From DAONJL01 sp035405645 [NCBI: bacterium] (GTDB taxonomy: Bacteria; JAGOBX01; DAONJL01), in assembly GCA_035405645.1 (NCBI GenBank), contig DAONJL010000027.1, positions 1 through 32,989 on the forward strand: DNA of 32,989 nt. Direction: 5' to 3'. Under the pieces are notes generated by a model, which saw only the letters and a list, made by a program, of their open reading frames with translations, made no database searches and was not told the origin of the DNA. Positions within the stretch are counted from its first letter, which is position 1; every line of letters starts with the position of its first letter. The position numbers and the translations under genes are program-made. Shown here in pieces: positions 1 to 10,734 of this stretch.

Positions 1-59
1 TGCTATTTTTGCTGTTTCATCATCTGTTTGTTCTTTTCTAAAAAATTATTAAATTTATA

Positions 60-89
60 TTGACAGATAATTTTATATTTTAATAAAAT
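60..89 (+). promoter_or_regulatory. Sigma-70-type promoter for the giant surface protein
   Basis: A perfect -35 TTGACA at 60-65 is followed after 18 bases by TAAAAT (84-89), a five-of-six match to the -10 consensus. The expected start point near 96 leaves a short leader with AAGGAG at 111-116, five bases before the ATG at 122. In DNA this AT-rich the -10 alone would mean little; the exact -35 and the strong ribosome site carry the call. Confidence 0.6.
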
Positions 90-121
90 TAATATATTAA
101 CATCTGCAAAAAGGAGTTATA

Positions 122-3100
122 ATGAAAAAAAAATATTTTCTTTTTTTATTATTTTTTTTTCTCTTTTCTTTTAACCTTTTTTCTTATCAGGTATTAATAT
201 CAGAAAATTTTGATGGTTCTGAATTTCCACCTGCTGGTTGGATTATTGGACCAGGAACTGATACTTATACTACAAATCATAGTTCACCTTATAGTGTTCG
301 TTTTAATGCAAATGGTGATTCATTGATTACACCTTTATTAAATAATCCTGATACTATTTCATTTTATATTTATTCTGCTGCTGGAACGCCTGTTAGTTTT
401 CTTATTGAAAAATCTGATACTATTACAACTGGCTGGACTACTTTATTAGAAATTACTGATGATTTAAAGAGTAAATTTAATTATTATTCAATTGATTTAT
501 CTTCATTTTCAAATATTTATATTAAGTTCAGACGAAATACAACTACTTCAAAATATTATTATATAGATGATGTTGTAATAACAGCACGCGAAACACAAGC
601 ACCTACATCAGAACTTGAAAAACCTGTAATATTATCACCTACCACTTCTCTAAATTATAATACTGGTGGTTTTACAATTTCACAGATAACTTTAAGTGGA
701 ACAGCAGCAATTGGCTGCACTGTCTCTCTTTTTTTAAATAATTTATTTTTATTTGATTCTCCAAATTTACAATCTATAAATTGGTCTTTTCTTATTAGTA
801 TTAATTCTGGCTTAAAAATAAATGATACAAATATTATTGCAGTTCGCGCTGATAGTGCTTCAATCTATTCTGACACTGCTTATTTGAATTTAATTATTGA
901 TACATTACCACCAATTCAAAAAACACAATTAAATATTCCAAATTCAACAAATGCTATCGTTAATTTTAATGTTGATATTTTTGCTGACTCTTCTTTAATT
1001 TCAACTTATATCGTTGAATTATCAAAAACGAGTTCTTTTACAACAATAATTGATTCTTATCAATCATCAACACCACAAATAACATCAAATCCATTATCAG
1101 AAGATACATATTATATAAGAGTGAAAGCAATTGATATTTTTGGACAGGCGAGTGAATATTCAAATGTTGATGAATTTCAAATCCAGAAAATAAAAGTTGT
1201 AATAAATGAAATAAATTCTGATAACACACAATCAGGTGGAGCAGAAGATGCGAATGGAGATGGCGTGTGGGATGATAAAGATGATTTTATTGAAATTTAT
1301 AATTATGGTGATGTAGCAGTTGATATTTCAAACTGGAAATTAAGTGATAATGATACAAATTCTTATGAATTTACTTTTCCAGCAGGCACAATTATTGAAC
1401 CAAAAGAATTTATTACAGTGTTTGGTGGTACAGACACTTCTATTATTAAAAATATTTCAGGAAAATATTTTGGTTGTAATGGTTTAAGTATAAATGCTAC
1501 TTCTGCTGATACTGTTTATTTATTTGATAATAACAATAATGTAATTGATTCGTATGCTTATACAACTTCTGGAAATGCTGAAATAGATGCAGACCAATCA
1601 ATTACACGCTACCCTGATGGCACTGGCTCTTTTATAAAGTCTTCTTTAGTTCATCCTGCTAAAAAAAGAGTAACACCAAATCGACCATATAATGATATGG
1701 ATGGTTTTTTAAATGCTTCTATTACACCATCATCAATGACATCAGGAATTTTTTTTGAAATAAAAATTGATTTAATAGCAGAAACAAATACTGGCGGAGG
1801 AACAATTGCTATTATTTTACCTTCTTATTTTCCTGCTTTTTCTTTAAATAGTGATGATTCAGGTTATTTTACATTTTCAGGTTCAAAAGCGATACAGACT
1901 TCAAATTTTCAATTGCAATCAAATATATTATTTATAACATTGCCAGATTCATATTCTTATCAGGATACACTTTCAATTATTTATGGTGCAGGTAATAAAG
2001 CAATTGTTTCATTATCAAATTTTACTATTGATTCAATTTCAGTATTTTTTTCTGATAGTAATGTGTATGGTGGTTTGTTAAAAGCTGCAACATATAATAT
2101 TGCAATTTATTTACAGGATTTAACACCGCCTGCTTCTATAACTGATTTGCAGGTTGTATCTGTTTCTTCAACAAGTGTTACACTACAATGGACTGCTTCT
2201 GGTGATAATGGCACTGACGGCACTGCTGCCAGTTATGATATTAGATACTCATTAACACCAATAAATGATACAACAGCATTTTTAAGCGCCCAGCAGGCAG
2301 CTGGTATATCAGCCAAAACTCCAGCACCAGGTGGTTCTATTGAATCTTTTACTGTTACTGGTCTTATTCCTGATGAAACTTATTATTTTGTAATTGCAGT
2401 TTTTGATGCTAATGGGAATACTTCACCAATTACATTTTCAAATGTGTCTGCTAAAACATCTATTGAATTTACAGACCATATAGTTATCAGTGAAGTAAAA
2501 TATGAAGGTGTTGGTTCTGCAAATGATGAATTTATAGAATTATATAATCCTGCTCCTTATGATATTAATATTTCTGGCTGGGTAATAAAAAAGAAAAGTG
2601 GAACAGGCACAACAGAAACAACGATAAAAACCATATCATCAAATAAGATTATAAAATCATTTGGTTATTTTTTAATTGCAAATACTGGCTTTGCACAAAT
2701 TAATACAATTATACCAGATGATACAACAACTCAAATTATTGCTGCAAATAATGTTATTCTTTTATATGATACTTCAAATACTTTAATTGATAAAGTAGGA
2801 TATGGCGTTGTTGGCGATTCTGAAATGCAAAGTTGCACTGATCCTGGTTCTGGCAAATCAATTGAACGAAAAGCACAGAAAAATTCAACTCCACTAAGTA
2901 TGACAACTGGTGCTGATTCTCTTGCTGGTAATAGTTTTGATATGAATAATAATTATTTTGATTTTATTGTTCGTGAATCACCCGACCCACAAAATAGTGT
3001 TTCTAATAAAGAAATTCCACCATATTTTACTTTACCATCTCCACCTACTCTTATTTATCCAGAAACAGATGTTATAACAAAAGATACAATTGCACATTTT

Positions 3101-6100
3101 GTTGGACTTTGTTCAAATGATTTAATTGGTTATAAAGTTTATTTAGTAAGAAATTCAGAAAAAATAGATAGTCAGATTATTGAACAGGAATCATTTATTT
3201 TTAATAATATTCCTTTAATTCAAAATTCAAATAATATCTTTTATTTTGTTATTGAAGATTCAGGAATAGCGAATTTATTTTCCAATCCGTCAAATGCAAT
3301 AAATATATTATGTGATGTTTCAGGACCACAACCTTCTTCTTTTTCTTTTGAAGATACTTATTCAATAAAACCAACATTAACTTTTCCAGTTTTTTCTGAT
3401 TCTATAAATATATCAAATTATATTGTTTATATTGATGATAATTTACAATTTTCTTCGCCAGATATTTATTCTGTTTCAACAAATAAAATTATAATCGATA
3501 CACCATTAGTTGAATTTACAACATATTATGTAAAAATTAAAGGAATTGATGCCCTTGACAATATTGGACAATTTTCTGAAATCGCTCAATTTACTATATT
3601 AGCATATATTCCAGCACCATTAATTACTGCACCTGTTAGTGGCTTTAATACAAAAGCAGAAACAATTATTATTTCAGGAACATATCCATCAATAAGTAAT
3701 GTTGATTCAGTTGTTTTATTTCTTGACAATATTGCTTATGATACTGTTAATTTGATAAATAATCAATTTTCATTTATTTTATCAAATATAAGTAATGGTA
3801 ATCATTCCTGTTATGTTAAAGCATATCAAAGCCAAAATAAATATTATAGCGCAAAATCAAATGAAATAAATTTTTTATTTGATAATGAAGGACCTGTGCC
3901 AATAACACTTTCATTTGATAAATTTTATTCAACAAATATAATTATTAGTTTTTCTGATTTTTCTGATTTAGTAGGTGTTGACACATATTTTATTTTTGTA
4001 TCACTAAACCAAGATTTATCTGATTCTACTACTTATATTACAAAATATCCATATTTAAGCATTAATCTTACTTATGATACATTTTATATAGGAGTTTATG
4101 CAATTGATAAATTAGGTAATATTGGACAGATGAGTAATATAGCACAATTAATAATAACAAATCAGACTGAAAAAAATTATTTACTAATTAGTGAAATATA
4201 TGCAAAAAATGGTAGTGAATTTGTCGAAATTTATAATCCATCAGCCAATGAAATTTCTGTTAAAGGTTATTATTTAGCGTATTTTACAAAAGATAGAAAT
4301 TGGAATCAACCTTATAGAAACTATGCTTTTCCAAATACGACCATAAAACCTTTTAGTTATTTTTTAATTGCTTTTTCTTATACTGGTTCAGCAGATTGGC
4401 AACCAACAACAAGTGATGTATTAAATGGTGCAGAAGGTTCAATTGGTATTTTTGATACTGATGTATCAAAATTAACAGTGGAACAAGCACAAACACGAAA
4501 AATTGATGTTGTTGGCTGGGGTGGTGCACAATTTGTTTTTGAAGGCACGAAATTATCTGCAATAAACGATAGTCCAGTAGAACGAAAAGCAAATCAAAAT
4601 TCAACATCAGCATCAATGACATCTGGTGCTGATTTATTGGCTGGTAATTCTTATGATTCAGATAATAACTCAAATGATTTTGTTTTTAATTCTTCACCTA
4701 ATCCACAAAATTCAAATTTTACTGAACCTGATTTTATTTCACCAAATGATGTTATTATTGATACTATTGTTCCATCAAGTAATGCTGTTGTAATTTATTG
4801 GCAAATTTCAACTGCCTCTGATTTTGCTAAATATGAAATTTATTTTAGCACTGAAGAAATAAGTTATATTAATGATGCAGTTTTAATAAAGACAATTGAA
4901 GACAAAAATATAACACAGGCAAAGATAACTGATTTACAAAATAATGTTAAATATTATTTTGCTGTTGTTGCTGTTGATTTTGCTAATAATAAAGATTTAT
5001 TTCCTTCATCAGTTATTTCTGCTATTCCTTTAACTTCACTTGCTGATAATACTCCACCTTTACAAATAAATGATTTGCGAGTAAGTGATTCCACTGCTAC
5101 ATCAATAAAATTAATTTGGACAACACCAGTTGATGAAGAACAGGGTAAACCAGAACAATATATTTTAAAATATTCTACCACTCCAATTCAAACAATAAAT
5201 GATTTTTATAATGCAACACTTGATACTGCAATATTAAGCAAAAAACCTTTAAATGCTGGTGAAATTGATTCTTATACAGTATTAAATTTATTACCTGCTA
5301 CTTTATATTATTTTGCTCTTGTCTCTGTTGATTTACACAATAATACTTCTAATATTTCTATTGTTTCCTCTTATACAAAATCAGGTATTAGTGAAACAAT
5401 AGTGATAAGCGAATTAGGTAAAAAATATAATAATATAAGTAATAACCATTATGTTGAATTATATAATCCAACGAATGAAGTAGTATCATTAAATGGTTAT
5501 GCATTACAGCGTGGTACAGGCAAACCAGGAACTGTTTCAAAAATTACATTTAGTGCAAATGATAAAATTTTACCTTATAGTTATTTTTTAGTTGCTAATG
5601 ACGCTGCATCAGAAACAATGCTTGCTTTGGCTGATAAAACATTTGAAGATTTAACTTTTGGAACTGATGGTTTTATCGCTTTAACTCCATTCTCAGAAAA
5701 TATATCAGAAAATAATTATCATCTTGCAGTTGATTTAGTTGGCTGGTCAAAAGATGCATTTAGTGAAGGTTCACCTTTTTCTTCTGCACCTGCTGATAAT
5801 AAAAGTTTAGAACGCAAGGCAAAAATTACATCAACAAAAGAATCATTATCAACTGATGCTGATTCACAATCTGCTAATGCTTTTGATAGTAATGATAATT
5901 TACTTGATTTTGTTGTACAGGATAAACCTGTTCCACAATCTTCCAAATCATTAGTTGAAATACCAGCAGGAATAAGTTCACCTGATACAGTTCCACCACA
6001 AAAATTAACTACATTAACTGCATTTGATTATTTTGAAAATGGCGCAATCAAATTACAATGGCAACCTGTTATTGATTATGATAATTATGGCAGAAAATCA

Positions 6101-9100
6101 ACTATCTTAAAATATATAATTAAATATTCACAATCACCAATACAAAATGAAACAGATTTTAATAATGCAACAACTATTTTTAGTGATATAATGAATATTT
6201 CACCTGATAGTAATTATGTGAATTATATAATAAAAAATTTAAATCCTGGTTTAACTTATTATTTTGCTATAAAAACAGAAGATAGATTTCAGAATGTTTC
6301 TGAAATATCTAATAGTATTTCTCATACGGCATTTATTATGCCTGTTTTAATTACATCTAATATTCAGAATAATCAAAATAATGTTTTTACCAATACAAAA
6401 ATTATTTTATCTTTTTCACAAGCAATGGATACTAATTCAGTTATACAAAATTTATCTATTACACCAACACAAAATTATAATTATAACTGGCTCGATGAAC
6501 AGACATTAGAAATAATAATAAATTTAACAACAAACCAGAAATATCAAATAAAAATCAGAGCTGATAATACTTATGATAAACAACATATTACTTCAATTGA
6601 TGGTAATAATAATGGTTTTGCAGAAGGTTCGCCTTATGATAATTTTTTAATGGAATTTACAACTATAAAAAATTTAATTGTTATTCCTGATGAGATAAAT
6701 ACAAATTATGAAATTACTATAAATGATTTATTATTGAGTGATTCAATTACTACAATTTATTTAAATAATTGTCCTGAATTAAAAATAAATATAACTGGCT
6801 TAAATAATTTTGATAAATGGTGCATTAATTATATACCTGATGATACTGGCAATTATCTCACAATTTCAACTGATTTTAATAAAATAGTTGATAGCCAAAA
6901 TAATTTTTATATTGCAAATGATACAAATTTGAATAGAACAATTCAATTATATGCTGTTGATAAAGAAGGTAATGAAATTAGTTCACCTGATTTTGAGTTA
7001 AAATTTTATTATAATTATTTATCATATCAATCAGAAAATTATTTAGGAATTTTTAAAGATATAAGTTCTAATGAAAATATTTTGTATTTTGCTGAAATAA
7101 TAAATAAAGATTATTTTGATAATTCTATTTGTTCTGATACTGATTATGAATTAAATACAACCAATAAATACATTTCAATAAAAGTAAAAAAGAATGGCAA
7201 ATATGGAATTGGTGAGCGGTCATTAAATATTTATTCACTTGATAAACAAAATATTTCCATTTCATTGCAAAATAATTTAGATTCAATTGTAATTGCTGCT
7301 TTTAATATTACTGGTAAGTATTCTGATGATATAATAAAATCTATAAAATTTACTAATTTATATAATTTAACAAATAATTCTGTTACAGTTTATTTATATA
7401 AAAGTAATGATAATAATTATGATGCTACTGATATATTTATTTGTAAATTACAAAAATCAGATACATATAGTTTTAAAAATCCTGTTGATATTCCAATCTC
7501 TGAAAATTATAAGTTCTTGCTCATAGGTGATTTTAAAAATATTAATACTGGTGATGCAATTTCATTATTTATTTCAAAAGAAGATTTGATTTTAGAAAAT
7601 TCTGATACAACAAATTTAATTAGTGATATTTATTCTGAAAAAATAGTTAGTTTTTATGATGTTGCTTCTGCTGATGAACAGGTAAAGGTTTTAATAAATG
7701 AATTATGTATAACACCAAAACAGGATTGGAGTAGTGTAAATTATCAATATACATTAAATAGTAGTTTTTCGTCAACAAAAGTTGGTGATGATGATGAATT
7801 TATCGAATTATTAAATAACACAAATAAAGCAATTGATATATCGAGTTGGAATTTGATTGTGAAAGATAATGAGAATGAACGATGTAATGTAACATTTACA
7901 GAATTAGCAAATGATACAACAGTTGTATTAAATTTTAGTAAAGGAGGAAATATTACAAATTTTTTACCTGATGAATATTTAGTTATTGGTAATCCTCCAT
8001 CATCTTTAATTTCTGATATTCAGGTTTTATTGTATAATAACTTAAATCAACTTATAGACAGTGTAACAACAGGTTCTTTAAATGATGGAAATACACAGGA
8101 TAATGCACCATCAGGAACAGCAACATCATCAATTGATGAAGCAATTGCACGATTTCCTGATGCAACAAATACAGGTAATAATAAAACTGATTTTCGTAAA
8201 ATGACAGCAACACCAGGCTATCGAAATCTTATTGTGCCTGTTGCACCAACTATTATTTTTCCATTTAATTCTGCTAATGTTGATACTTATTATTGTATGA
8301 ATAGTTCTATTTTATTACAGGGACTGGCTAATTATGGAACAATGATTGTAATTGAATTAAATGATGTAAATATAATTGAAACAAAAGCAAATATATTTGA
8401 TAAATTTTCAGTTACATTAAATCCAGAGAATGGAATAAATATCAATAATTCAAATATAATTAAATGTTTCAGTTATACTTATGATAATGATAACATTATT
8501 AAATCAGATGATATAACAAAATATATTGTAATTGATACTTTATTACCACAGGTTTCTTTAATAAAACCTATTGAACATTTTTATTCGAGTGATTACTCCC
8601 AAAAAATAAATTTAATTGGTAAAGTAACTTCTGTCATTCCTATAAAAGAAGTTAAAATTAAGAGAAATGGTTTTGATACAGAAACAATATATCTTGATGA
8701 AAATAACTATTTTTATTATAGTTTTGAACTTGATACAGATTATCAGACAACATTAAGTATAATGCCAATTAATTTATTAGGTTATTACAAAGAGAATATA
8801 TTTAATTTTTATAGAATAAATAAAATAGCAGAAATTGTTTTAGATACAGATATTATTGTTGATACTAATAATTTATTTAGTAATAAATCTGTTTCGTATT
8901 TAATAAACAATTATAATGAACCTTCTATAGAATTAAATATACCAAATAAATTAAAGAATAATTATGATAATAATTGGAATTTACGAATAAAATTAAAAGA
9001 AGACAATAAGTATTATTTCACAATAATAAAAGCAGATACAGTTGAATATGAATATGGAACAGAAGAAATGCTTGATTATAAAGAAAATTCGTTTACATTA

Positions 9101-9685
9101 GTAAAATTTCAACTAACTGATATAAAAGGAAATTATGTAGGCGATAGTGATATTTATGATACTTTAACATTAATATTTAATTTGAAAAGTGCAACAGAGA
9201 AATTAAGTGATATAAATAAGATTGGAATATTTAGATTTGATGAAGAAAATAAAAAATGGAATTATTTAGGTGATACGAATATTAAACGATATAGTGATTC
9301 AATAGTAGCAAATATAAATCATTTATCAATTTATATGGCAGGTACATTAAATACTTTTTTAGCGCCATCATCCAATTTAGCAAATGTAATTGTTTATCCA
9401 AATCCATTTATTCCAAATGATAATAATGATAATACAGGTAAAGAATGGACAGGTATTGATGATGGCAGTGGTATTTATATTTCAGGACTGTCACCAAATT
9501 CAAATATAGAAATTTATGATATATCAGGTAGCAAAGTTTTTGACATCATAGCACCAGCGCAGAATGGTTATTATCAATGGAATTGTCGTAATAAAAGTGG
9601 CAATAAAGTTGCCTCTGGTATTTATATTTTAGTTGTTTCAAATAATGGTGAAAAAGTAATTAAAAAAATAGGAGTGATTAGATAA
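122..9685 (+). CDS. Giant secreted surface protein with five lamin-tail domains, Fn3 domains and a FlgD-like C-terminal domain
   Basis: This 3187-residue protein begins with a clear signal peptide (about residues 1-22). In order it shows a cleaved-adhesin-like domain (about 23-155), lamin-tail (LTD) domains at about 357-520, 787-960, 1354-1531, 1760-1941 and 2523-2703, fibronectin type III-like units at about 669-780, 1540-1630, 1645-1742 and 1957-2060, an SbsA-like Ig domain (about 2073-2180), further Ig-like segments between, and a FlgD-like/type-A C-terminal domain from about 3088 (YPNPF motif, then ISGSKVFD and GIYILVV). Such C-terminal domains serve as sorting or anchoring tails in several phyla; which applies here is unknown. 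A surface adhesin or matrix protein is the inferred role. The start has a strong ribosome site and promoter. The stop overlaps the next ATG by one base. I see no protease or other catalytic motif. Confidence 0.85.
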   Translation: MKKKYFLFLLFFFLFSFNLFSYQVLISENFDGSEFPPAGWIIGPGTDTYTTNHSSPYSVRFNANGDSLITPLLNNPDTISFYIYSAAGTPVSFLIEKSDTITTGWTTLLEITDDLKSKFNYYSIDLSSFSNIYIKFRRNTTTSKYYYIDDVVITARETQAPTSELEKPVILSPTTSLNYNTGGFTISQITLSGTAAIGCTVSLFLNNLFLFDSPNLQSINWSFLISINSGLKINDTNIIAVRADSASIYSDTAYLNLIIDTLPPIQKTQLNIPNSTNAIVNFNVDIFADSSLISTYIVELSKTSSFTTIIDSYQSSTPQITSNPLSEDTYYIRVKAIDIFGQASEYSNVDEFQIQKIKVVINEINSDNTQSGGAEDANGDGVWDDKDDFIEIYNYGDVAVDISNWKLSDNDTNSYEFTFPAGTIIEPKEFITVFGGTDTSIIKNISGKYFGCNGLSINATSADTVYLFDNNNNVIDSYAYTTSGNAEIDADQSITRYPDGTGSFIKSSLVHPAKKRVTPNRPYNDMDGFLNASITPSSMTSGIFFEIKIDLIAETNTGGGTIAIILPSYFPAFSLNSDDSGYFTFSGSKAIQTSNFQLQSNILFITLPDSYSYQDTLSIIYGAGNKAIVSLSNFTIDSISVFFSDSNVYGGLLKAATYNIAIYLQDLTPPASITDLQVVSVSSTSVTLQWTASGDNGTDGTAASYDIRYSLTPINDTTAFLSAQQAAGISAKTPAPGGSIESFTVTGLIPDETYYFVIAVFDANGNTSPITFSNVSAKTSIEFTDHIVISEVKYEGVGSANDEFIELYNPAPYDINISGWVIKKKSGTGTTETTIKTISSNKIIKSFGYFLIANTGFAQINTIIPDDTTTQIIAANNVILLYDTSNTLIDKVGYGVVGDSEMQSCTDPGSGKSIERKAQKNSTPLSMTTGADSLAGNSFDMNNNYFDFIVRESPDPQNSVSNKEIPPYFTLPSPPTLIYPETDVITKDTIAHFVGLCSNDLIGYKVYLVRNSEKIDSQIIEQESFIFNNIPLIQNSNNIFYFVIEDSGIANLFSNPSNAINILCDVSGPQPSSFSFEDTYSIKPTLTFPVFSDSINISNYIVYIDDNLQFSSPDIYSVSTNKIIIDTPLVEFTTYYVKIKGIDALDNIGQFSEIAQFTILAYIPAPLITAPVSGFNTKAETIIISGTYPSISNVDSVVLFLDNIAYDTVNLINNQFSFILSNISNGNHSCYVKAYQSQNKYYSAKSNEINFLFDNEGPVPITLSFDKFYSTNIIISFSDFSDLVGVDTYFIFVSLNQDLSDSTTYITKYPYLSINLTYDTFYIGVYAIDKLGNIGQMSNIAQLIITNQTEKNYLLISEIYAKNGSEFVEIYNPSANEISVKGYYLAYFTKDRNWNQPYRNYAFPNTTIKPFSYFLIAFSYTGSADWQPTTSDVLNGAEGSIGIFDTDVSKLTVEQAQTRKIDVVGWGGAQFVFEGTKLSAINDSPVERKANQNSTSASMTSGADLLAGNSYDSDNNSNDFVFNSSPNPQNSNFTEPDFISPNDVIIDTIVPSSNAVVIYWQISTASDFAKYEIYFSTEEISYINDAVLIKTIEDKNITQAKITDLQNNVKYYFAVVAVDFANNKDLFPSSVISAIPLTSLADNTPPLQINDLRVSDSTATSIKLIWTTPVDEEQGKPEQYILKYSTTPIQTINDFYNATLDTAILSKKPLNAGEIDSYTVLNLLPATLYYFALVSVDLHNNTSNISIVSSYTKSGISETIVISELGKKYNNISNNHYVELYNPTNEVVSLNGYALQRGTGKPGTVSKITFSANDKILPYSYFLVANDAASETMLALADKTFEDLTFGTDGFIALTPFSENISENNYHLAVDLVGWSKDAFSEGSPFSSAPADNKSLERKAKITSTKESLSTDADSQSANAFDSNDNLLDFVVQDKPVPQSSKSLVEIPAGISSPDTVPPQKLTTLTAFDYFENGAIKLQWQPVIDYDNYGRKSTILKYIIKYSQSPIQNETDFNNATTIFSDIMNISPDSNYVNYIIKNLNPGLTYYFAIKTEDRFQNVSEISNSISHTAFIMPVLITSNIQNNQNNVFTNTKIILSFSQAMDTNSVIQNLSITPTQNYNYNWLDEQTLEIIINLTTNQKYQIKIRADNTYDKQHITSIDGNNNGFAEGSPYDNFLMEFTTIKNLIVIPDEINTNYEITINDLLLSDSITTIYLNNCPELKINITGLNNFDKWCINYIPDDTGNYLTISTDFNKIVDSQNNFYIANDTNLNRTIQLYAVDKEGNEISSPDFELKFYYNYLSYQSENYLGIFKDISSNENILYFAEIINKDYFDNSICSDTDYELNTTNKYISIKVKKNGKYGIGERSLNIYSLDKQNISISLQNNLDSIVIAAFNITGKYSDDIIKSIKFTNLYNLTNNSVTVYLYKSNDNNYDATDIFICKLQKSDTYSFKNPVDIPISENYKFLLIGDFKNINTGDAISLFISKEDLILENSDTTNLISDIYSEKIVSFYDVASADEQVKVLINELCITPKQDWSSVNYQYTLNSSFSSTKVGDDDEFIELLNNTNKAIDISSWNLIVKDNENERCNVTFTELANDTTVVLNFSKGGNITNFLPDEYLVIGNPPSSLISDIQVLLYNNLNQLIDSVTTGSLNDGNTQDNAPSGTATSSIDEAIARFPDATNTGNNKTDFRKMTATPGYRNLIVPVAPTIIFPFNSANVDTYYCMNSSILLQGLANYGTMIVIELNDVNIIETKANIFDKFSVTLNPENGININNSNIIKCFSYTYDNDNIIKSDDITKYIVIDTLLPQVSLIKPIEHFYSSDYSQKINLIGKVTSVIPIKEVKIKRNGFDTETIYLDENNYFYYSFELDTDYQTTLSIMPINLLGYYKENIFNFYRINKIAEIVLDTDIIVDTNNLFSNKSVSYLINNYNEPSIELNIPNKLKNNYDNNWNLRIKLKEDNKYYFTIIKADTVEYEYGTEEMLDYKENSFTLVKFQLTDIKGNYVGDSDIYDTLTLIFNLKSATEKLSDINKIGIFRFDEENKKWNYLGDTNIKRYSDSIVANINHLSIYMAGTLNTFLAPSSNLANVIVYPNPFIPNDNNDNTGKEWTGIDDGSGIYISGLSPNSNIEIYDISGSKVFDIIAPAQNGYYQWNCRNKSGNKVASGIYILVVSNNGEKVIKKIGVIR
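2858..5944 (+). repeat. Three gapless 47-residue lamin-tail C-terminal repeats
   Basis: Residues 913-959, 1485-1531 and 1895-1941 of the giant protein (bases 2858-2998, 4574-4714, 5804-5944) align without gaps. Each starts with ERKA, carries GAD or DAD at position 18-20, a conserved N at 25 and D at 28, DF at 35-36, and ends P-x-P-Q-x-S. Each closes an LTD domain. The first and fifth LTD domains lack this tail, so the three middle ones form a separate subgroup, probably made by internal duplication. Confidence 0.8.
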
Positions 9686-10593
9686 TGAAAATTTTTATTT
9701 TTTTAAAGAAAAACTTTTTTATAATTTTTAGTTTATTAATTTTACTTTTTTTGTGTGCAATTGGTTTAGCAGGTTATTATTTTTATTTATCTAATAAATT
9801 ACAGGCACAAATAGAAAAAGTAGAAATAGAGAATTCTGAAAAATTGAAAGAATATTATATGACATTAAGTCAAATTGATGAAGAAAATAAAAAGATAAAA
9901 GATTCTTTTTTAAAAGAAACAACAGAAAAGAGTGCACTGCAAGCTCAATTACAATTGTTAAGTGATTCTATTTCTAATATTACTTCAAATTTATCTAAAT
10001 ATAAAAGTATTGCATTTTCAAAAGATTATGAAATAAATAAAAATAAAAAAATTAATAATGAATTACAGAAAGTAATAAATGAATTAAAAAAAGAAAGAGA
10101 AGAATTACAAAATGTTAAGAATACATTGGAAAGTCAAATTGCACAACAAAAAAGTGAAATAGAAGAATTAAATAATAAATTAAATTCAAAAAATAATGAA
10201 ATTGAAAAATTATCAGAAACGAATAAAGAATTGAGCCAGAAGAAAAATGAATTAGAAATAAGTATTAATGATATGAGCAAAAAATTAAATGAAATACAGT
10301 TAGAAGTAGAAAAACAAAAAGCAGAGAATAAAGAATTAATAAATAAAAATAATGAACTAAATAAAAAGGTAATTGAATTAGAAAAAACTAAAAATGAGAT
10401 AAATAAAAAATTAAGTGAAATGCAAAATGAATTAGAAAAGCAAAAAACAGAAAATAAAGAATTAACAAATCAAAACAAAAAATTAAAAGAAGAAAATAAT
10501 AGTTTAAATAATAAAATAAATGAATTAAAAAAGATACTTGAAGAAAAAGACGATAATCAAAATAAAAGTAATGAAGAAAGTAAAAAAAATTAA
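9685..10593 (+). CDS. Membrane-anchored long coiled-coil protein
   Basis: The 302-residue product has a short charged start, one membrane segment at about residues 11-33, and then an almost unbroken heptad-rich coiled coil of Lys, Glu, Asn and Leu to the end. It has no catalytic motif and no domain I recognise; the topology suggests a cytoplasmic or periplasmic rod or tether. Its ATG overlaps the stop of the giant surface protein (TAATG), and AGGAG at 9670-9674 lies inside that gene, so the two should be co-translated. That coupling suggests a supporting job in export or anchoring of the adhesin, but this is inference. Low complexity would make homology searches return unrelated coiled coils. 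Confidence 0.75.
   Translation: MKIFIFLKKNFFIIFSLLILLFLCAIGLAGYYFYLSNKLQAQIEKVEIENSEKLKEYYMTLSQIDEENKKIKDSFLKETTEKSALQAQLQLLSDSISNITSNLSKYKSIAFSKDYEINKNKKINNELQKVINELKKEREELQNVKNTLESQIAQQKSEIEELNNKLNSKNNEIEKLSETNKELSQKKNELEISINDMSKKLNEIQLEVEKQKAENKELINKNNELNKKVIELEKTKNEINKKLSEMQNELEKQKTENKELTNQNKKLKEENNSLNNKINELKKILEEKDDNQNKSNEESKKN
10279..10530 (+). repeat. Two tandem 126-bp (42-residue) coiled-coil repeats
   Basis: Bases 10279-10404 and 10405-10530 encode two 42-residue units that both start KKL-x-E and contain EKQK-x-ENKEL at the same place. 42 residues is exactly six heptads, so the duplication lengthens the rod without breaking its register. Confidence 0.75.
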
Positions 10594-10734
10594 AATAGTC
10601 TCACACCTTTAAATTTAGTATAAAATTTTTTTGTTAATTTTAATTTTTATATAGTTATTAAAATTTTCATTTATTTTTTGGCAAACCAATAAATATTTTT
10701 TATTCTTTTATATTTTTTCAAAATATTATTTTAT

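Noticed and set aside
1-52. Possible end of an upstream plus-strand gene, or a minus-strand gene leaving the left edge
   Set aside because: Both readings are too short to judge. The minus-strand one has coding-like composition but no ATG, so neither can be supported.
4353-4673. Minus-strand reading frames inside the giant protein, for example 4353-4673, 4954-5181 and 5719-5946
   Set aside because: They lie fully within a gene whose domains are clear. Their Leu/His- or Ser-rich composition is that of antisense of AT-rich coding DNA.
10611-10632. AAATTT, six-base loop, AAATTT and a T run after the coiled-coil gene, as a terminator
   Set aside because: The stem is six AT pairs only and would be very weak. 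Such matches are common by chance in this composition.
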